The notes beneath the pieces were generated by a model, which was not told where the DNA came from, searched no databases, and saw nothing but the letters and a program-made list of their open reading frames with translations. A stretch of DNA of 64,000 bases from contig NZ_OZ244111.1 in the NCBI RefSeq assembly GCF_965215655.1, positions 1,364,001 to 1,428,000 on the forward strand, given 5' to 3'. This document shows, piece by piece, positions 60,280-64,000 of this stretch; position 1 is the stretch's first letter, and each line of letters opens with the position of its first letter. Position numbers and translations under genes: made by a program. This DNA is from Nioella sp965215655. Lineage in GTDB: Bacteria > Pseudomonadota > Alphaproteobacteria > Rhodobacterales > Rhodobacteraceae.

Positions 60280-60943
60280 ACGTCTGCGCTGCGCGAAAAA
60301 GAAGCCAGAGACAGAAGGCAAGCTCGGCCAATAGTGGAACCACATAGGCTGGTTCGAAAGCCGCAACGCCCCCCGGAGCGATGATGCGCAATGCAGCGCC
60401 GGCGACATAGACCGGTGCCGCGCCCGCCATAAGCCAGCCGATCCAGCGGGGCAGGCCAGGCGATTGTAGCAGGATCAGCGCCAGCAACCCGCAAGAAACG
60501 CCGAAGAAAGCTAAGCCAAGATCATAGCCCTGCGCTTGCAGCAAAAGGCTTGCCAAACTCAGCGCCTCGCGCCCCGGCAGATCACCAGGCAGGGTCAGCA
60601 GCGTCAAAGCCATGGTCTGGTTGAACAGGTTCGCACCCAGGATCGCCGCCTGAACCATGCGAAAGGCGCTCATCAGGGCCGCAAGAACCGGGCTGATCGG
60701 CGCAAAAATCAGGTAGATCAGGCAGGCCAGAGCCACATCAGACAGGATCATCACCAGATCGAGCAACAATGACAGCCGAAATCCCGTCATGTTCGCGCTG
60801 ATATTGATGGCGGTTTGCAGGGCGTTGTCGGGGGCCAGCAGGGGGCCACGCAAAAGCAACTCGGAACTCAGGCCCGTGACGATGATCACGAGGTAGAGCA
60901 AGCCCGCAGCTTTGGCGAGCCGAAACAGAATGGGGCGGGGCAT
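60263..60943 (-). CDS. DUF4386 family membrane protein
   Basis: 226 residues from ATG at 60941-60943 (aaagga upstream); a TTG at 60961 is less likely. About six hydrophobic segments. The family pattern ARxAGLLYLVIIVTGLSSEL opens the protein and SAFRMVQAAILGANLFNQ follows mid-way. Function unknown; inner membrane. Confidence 0.88.
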   Translation of the reverse strand: MPRPILFRLAKAAGLLYLVIIVTGLSSELLLRGPLLAPDNALQTAINISANMTGFRLSLLLDLVMILSDVALACLIYLIFAPISPVLAALMSAFRMVQAAILGANLFNQTMALTLLTLPGDLPGREALSLASLLLQAQGYDLGLAFFGVSCGLLALILLQSPGLPRWIGWLMAGAAPVYVAGAALRIIAPGGVAAFEPAYVVPLLAELAFCLWLLFRAAQTFTPRP

Positions 60944-61061
60944 GACGGCATCCTTTGGCAAATGTGGATCAGATGCCCTAGGGTCTACGCCCTATCGCCT
61001 CATACGTTAATTGCTGAATTTCGTCATCATACCATGCATAAATGCATGGAATGCGCGTCTT

Positions 61062-61244
61062 TCAGGTCGATTTCGGACCGCGCAGCTCCTTGATATGTCC
61101 GCGGATAGACCGCCATTTCTGCGCCTCCTCGACATTCCCGGCGTTTTCTTCCGCCAGGGCTTTTTGTGCCGCCTCCGCCTCTGCCTTGTCGCCATGGGCG
61201 TTGTAGAGCGCATGGGCATATTGGATCAGATCGCTGGTTCCCAT
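61062..61244 (-). CDS. 60-residue conserved-looking small protein
   Basis: Start ATG at 61242-61244 preceded by aaggagg, the best RBS in this part of the window. Charged, alanine-rich, helical protein (LIQYAHALYNAHGDKAEAEAAQKALAEENAGNVEEAQKWRSIRGHIKEL split) with a soluble, possibly TPR-like helical-hairpin character. It follows the FliG-like gene on the same strand, 81 bp later. Function unknown. Confidence 0.75.
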   Translation of the reverse strand: MGTSDLIQYAHALYNAHGDKAEAEAAQKALAEENAGNVEEAQKWRSIRGHIKELRGPKST

Positions 61245-61325
61245 TCCGGTATCCTCCTTGGATCAAGGGTCGTTCAGGGTGGGCACCCATGATGATCCAT
61301 GGGGCGCGTCCCGGTCAAGGGCGCG

Positions 61326-62360
61326 CTACTCCTCATCCTCGAGCAGGCGGATTTCGCCGTTTTCGGCCAGATCGCGGATCGCGGTGACAAGTTCCGCCAT
61401 TGCGGCCTCACCTTCGGGGCCACGCACCTTGCCGCGTGCCTCTGCGTCGTCGCGCAGCTGTTCGGCCATGCGTTTGGACATGTTCTCCAGCAGGAATTCG
61501 ACCGCCACCGGCGCGGCTTCCATCGCGGCGGCAAGGGCCACGGTTGTGGTTTCCGCATCCAGCGCCCGCATGACCTTGGGCACGTCTTTCTGGTCCAGCC
61601 GCTTGGGGATGTGTTCGAAGGTGAAGATCGCCTTGCGCACCAGACCGGCGAAATCTGCGTCCGCCCCGTCGAGCCCTTCGAGCACCTTGTCGCGGGTCGC
61701 CGCAGCGGCGGCGTTCAGGATCGCGCCTACCCGGTCGGCGGGGGCACTGGCAAAGGCGGGGGTCGGCTGTGCCTGCAACTGATCCAGCAGGGACCGCCCG
61801 ACGCGGGCAATGATGTCTTCCCCGATGGTCGAGGTCAGGGCGACCGCGTGGGCGACCACATGGCCCCGATCCTCCGGCAGGTCAGACAGCAGAGCAGCGG
61901 CCTTGGCGACCGGCAGCTTGGACAGCAGAATCGCACAGATCTCGGCGCTTTCGCGGGCCAGGATGGGTTTCAGCCGCTCGGGCTCGGTCGCGGCGATCCG
62001 GCGCCAGGGATCGGGCGGTCCGTCGCCCTCCGCCAGTTCCGCGATCCGCTCGCGCGCTTCCTCCGACAGGTGATCGCGCACCATGTCGAGCGCGCCCGCG
62101 ACGCTGCACGGAAAAGTCAGGCCAAGCGTATCGAGCGCATGGGCGAATTCCCGCGCCACGGCAGAGAGCGTGTCCCGGTCCACCGGACCGAGCGCTGCCA
62201 GACGGCGCACCAGTGTCTCCTGCTGGCGTAGCGAGAGGCCAGTCAGCCGCGGCATCGCCCCCTCGGACAGCAGCAGCCGCACGATCACCGCTGCCTTGTC
62301 GGCATTCGACATCCGCAGCGGCGGCGCGGGCGCGTCCACAAGTCTTTCGGTCAGTTGCAT
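61326..62360 (-). CDS. FliG-like flagellar motor switch protein, divergent
   Basis: 344 residues from ATG at 62358-62360; a GTG at 62384 is an alternative. The three-part FliG layout is visible: N-terminal MSNADKAAVIVRLLLSEG, a middle domain where the family's EHPQ block is replaced by ESAEICAILLSKLPVAKAAALLSDLP, and a C-terminal domain with FTFEHIPKRLDQKDVPKVMRAL. It normally forms the rotor ring that meets the stator. No other flagellar gene is in the window. It could be a second, divergent FliG or the only one, encoded apart. Confidence 0.8.
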   Translation of the reverse strand: MQLTERLVDAPAPPLRMSNADKAAVIVRLLLSEGAMPRLTGLSLRQQETLVRRLAALGPVDRDTLSAVAREFAHALDTLGLTFPCSVAGALDMVRDHLSEEARERIAELAEGDGPPDPWRRIAATEPERLKPILARESAEICAILLSKLPVAKAAALLSDLPEDRGHVVAHAVALTSTIGEDIIARVGRSLLDQLQAQPTPAFASAPADRVGAILNAAAAATRDKVLEGLDGADADFAGLVRKAIFTFEHIPKRLDQKDVPKVMRALDAETTTVALAAAMEAAPVAVEFLLENMSKRMAEQLRDDAEARGKVRGPEGEAAMAELVTAIRDLAENGEIRLLEDEE

Positions 62361-62429
62361 ATTCAGCCCCACATCTGTTGTCACTCACCCGTCAGGCAGG
62401 ATCGGAGAACAGGGGTTAAGGGCCGGTAA

Positions 62430-62458
62430 CCCGCCGCAGGGAAAGCGCGGCGGGTTTT
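62430..62458. terminator. hairpin between argC and the FliG-like gene
   Basis: CCCGCCGC (62430-62437) pairs with GCGGCGGG (62447-62454). On the plus strand TTTT follows, but the genes on both sides run on the minus strand, where the hairpin is preceded by AAAA and followed by a weak T-run. It lies 20 bp past the argC stop and probably terminates it. Confidence 0.5.
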
Positions 62459-62473
62459 GCTAAAATCGCACCG

Positions 62474-63382
62474 TTACAGACCCGCGTCTTCGGGTGCACC
62501 GATCATCAGGTTGAGGTTCTGCACGGCGGTGCCGGACGCCCCCTTGCCCAGATTGTCGAGCGTGGCGGTCACGGTCATGATCCCGGTCTCGTCACTGCCG
62601 TGAACCGAGATTTCCATCCGGTTCGTTCCGTTCATCGCCCGCGCATCCAGACGCGCCGGGGCAGGGACGAGGTCGACGAAGCGGGCAGAGGCGTAGAAAG
62701 CGCGGAATGCCTCTTCCAGCTTTGCCATGCCAGGCGCGCCCGTCATCGCGTCACGATGCAGATGCAGCTGCACGATCATGCCCTGCGCGTAGTTGCCAAC
62801 CGCGGGCTGGAACGCGGGCTGCCGGGTCAGGCGGCCATAGCGCATGATTTCGGGCACATGTTTGTGGCTCTGGCCTGTGGCATAGAGGAAATAGGCGGGG
62901 GCGGTGCCCGCGTCATATTCCGCGATCAGCGCCTTGCCGCCGCCGGTATAGCCCGAGGTGCCCGTCAGCACCAATGCATCCTCTTCAGACAGGAACCCGG
63001 CATCGCGCAGGGGCCGGATCAGCGCGATCGACCCGGTGGCGTAGCAGCCCACATTGGCCACCCGCGCGGCCCCGGCAATGGCCTCGGCCTGACCGGGCAG
63101 TTCCGGCATGCCATAGACCCAGTCATCGGCGACCCGATGCGCGGTCGAGGCGTCGATGATCCGGCAGTCACCGGCCAGCGAAACGGCTTCGATGGCGGCG
63201 GCGTCGGGCAGGCACAAAATCGCCACATCGGCCTTTGCAAAGGCCTCGGCGCGGGCATCCGCATCCTTTCGGCGCTCATGCTCCACCTGGACAAGCGTGA
63301 TATCCGCCCGGCCCTGGAGCCGTTCGAGAATCTGCAGGCCGGTCGTGCCGGCCTCACCGTCGATGAAGACCTTCGCCGTCAT
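62474..63382 (-). CDS. argC: N-acetyl-gamma-glutamyl-phosphate reductase (type 2)
   Basis: 302 residues from ATG at 63380-63382 (aaaggaac upstream). Short type-2 ArgC: KVFIDGEAGTTGLQI at the NADP-binding start, catalytic C113 in NVGCYATGS and GTSGYTGGGKALI. Third step of arginine synthesis, cytoplasmic. Length of about 300 rather than 345 and the GEAGTTG loop distinguish it from type 1. Confidence 0.95.
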   Translation of the reverse strand: MTAKVFIDGEAGTTGLQILERLQGRADITLVQVEHERRKDADARAEAFAKADVAILCLPDAAAIEAVSLAGDCRIIDASTAHRVADDWVYGMPELPGQAEAIAGAARVANVGCYATGSIALIRPLRDAGFLSEEDALVLTGTSGYTGGGKALIAEYDAGTAPAYFLYATGQSHKHVPEIMRYGRLTRQPAFQPAVGNYAQGMIVQLHLHRDAMTGAPGMAKLEEAFRAFYASARFVDLVPAPARLDARAMNGTNRMEISVHGSDETGIMTVTATLDNLGKGASGTAVQNLNLMIGAPEDAGL

Positions 63383-63492
63383 GGGCTGTTCCTTTGTGGT
63401 CAAGTGGTGGTGGGGGAGGTAGCGCGTTTCAAGACAAGGCTCAACGCCAAAGCGCGGGCCTTGTCACAGCACGTCTGAAAAGGGGAATGGGG

Positions 63493-63654
63493 TCAGCTGC
63501 TGACCGAGGTCTCGCAGCGCCCGGTTACTGGGTCCCAGGTCGTGCCATCCATGCAGCTGGCTCGTCGGTCACCATGCTCGCAGCCCGATTGGGCCAATGC
63601 CGCCACAGGCGACAGGGCGAAGGTCAGGGCGATGATCAAAGCGGCGGGGCGCAT
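63493..63654 (-). CDS. 53-residue secreted cysteine-containing protein
   Basis: ATG at 63652-63654 with caggagg upstream. Signal peptide RPAALIIALTFALSPVAALA, then about 32 mature residues with three cysteines: SGCEHG, ASCMDG, GRCETS, with WDPVTGRC recalling chitin-binding-like peptide ends. The likely product is a small periplasmic or exported peptide. Function unknown. Confidence 0.7.
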   Translation of the reverse strand: MRPAALIIALTFALSPVAALAQSGCEHGDRRASCMDGTTWDPVTGRCETSVSS

Positions 63655-63758
63655 GGGGGCCTCCTGCTTGGGAAATCTGCGACGCATGTCGATGCGGGAA
63701 AAATACTAGCACTAAATCTCGTGCGCGCGAAGCCCCGCACACCCAATTTGTCTTCCGC

Positions 63759-63782
63759 CTTCATCTTGGCAGAAATACCTCA
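63759..63782 (-). repeat. GAGGTATTTCTGCCAAGATGAA motif, copy M4
   Basis: On the minus strand TGAGGTATTTCTGCCAAGATGAAGG, preceded by a GC-rich segment with a gggggatccccccg-type hairpin that shares the gcgtcgatccgcgg block with repeat A3. It lies downstream of purB. Confidence 0.75.
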
Positions 63783-63844
63783 GGGGGGTGCGGGGGAGGA
63801 TCCCCCCGCGGATCGACGCCGAAGGCGGCGACCCTCCCTCAGTA

Positions 63845-64000
63845 TCAGTCCTCGCCGAAGACGCGCGCAAAGATCGTGTCCACGTGCTTGGTGTGGTAGC
63901 CCAGATCGAACTTCTCGTTGATCTCGTCCTCCGACAGGGCCGCGCGTACCTCGTCATCGGCCAGCAGCTCCTCGCGGAAGTCGGTGCGGTGATCCCAGAC
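63845..64000 (-). CDS. purB: adenylosuccinate lyase, C-terminal end
   Basis: The last 51 codons and the stop (63845-63847) of a minus-strand gene that continues beyond the window. The C-terminus ends EKFDLGYHTKHVDTIFARVFG-ED (split here), the characteristic PurB tail of alphaproteobacteria. PurB cleaves SAICAR and adenylosuccinate in purine synthesis. The call rests on this tail only. Confidence 0.8.
   Translation of the reverse strand, partial: VWDHRTDFREELLADDEVRAALSEDEINEKFDLGYHTKHVDTIFARVFGED

Overview
The window is a chromosomal segment of a high-GC alphaproteobacterium, most likely a Rhodobacterales (Roseobacter-group) organism. The evidence is a full division and cell-wall (dcw) cluster with paired DUF2484 genes between murC and murB, aerobic-type cobS/cobT cobaltochelatase genes, a DUF1127 gene followed by CCUCCUCCC-loop small RNAs as in Rhodobacter sphaeroides, and short intergenic repeats that recur across the window. 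I saw no rRNA, tRNA, CRISPR array, insertion sequence or prophage. Species cannot be named from the sequence.

Layout. (1) 1-2133: 3' end of uvrD, a small unknown gene, and a divergent LysE exporter / Lrp-type regulator pair. (2) 2160-2907, minus strand: a DUF1127 (CcaF1-like) gene followed by eleven stem-loops, each presenting the complement of GGGAGGAG(G) in its loop and ending in a T-tract terminator. This is an enlarged CcsR-type anti-Shine-Dalgarno sRNA array and the most notable feature here. (3) 3219-4304: apbC/mrp. (4) 4814-27389: the dcw cluster mraZ-rsmH-ftsL-ftsI-murE-murF-mraY-(ACT protein)-murD-ftsW-murG-murC-(five small membrane proteins)-murB-ddl-ftsQ-ftsA-ftsZ-lpxC. Most junctions are ATGA or TGATG overlaps, so the genes are probably translated in a coupled way. 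(5) 27488-32112: bamD, recN and a ClC chloride channel.

(6) 32183-47434: a mixed region with several small secreted proteins of unknown function, DUF427, aminopeptidase P, cobT, an HI0933-like flavoprotein, an ECF sigma / anti-sigma / fasciclin module, cobS, one low-GC gene resembling a glycan-related enzyme (probable acquisition), a J-domain protein, BolA, DUF4177 and DUF4087. (7) 47505-56442: gatB, two tandem lytic-transglycosylase-like paralogues, a PH-like membrane protein, pepN, and a VOC / WYL-regulator / photolyase group. (8) 56563-64000: malate synthase G, a 57-residue membrane protein, a GlcG/HbpS-like protein, a PuuD-like amidotransferase, DUF4386, a FliG-like protein away from any flagellar gene, argC type 2 and the 3' end of purB.

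The non-coding DNA has structure of its own. At least three families of interspersed intergenic repeats occur: a roughly 90-bp palindromic element, a short GAGGTATTTgGCCAAGATGAA-type motif in five copies, and a GTACACCCCCT tandem repeat. There is also one very strong isolated 23-bp inverted repeat downstream of recN.
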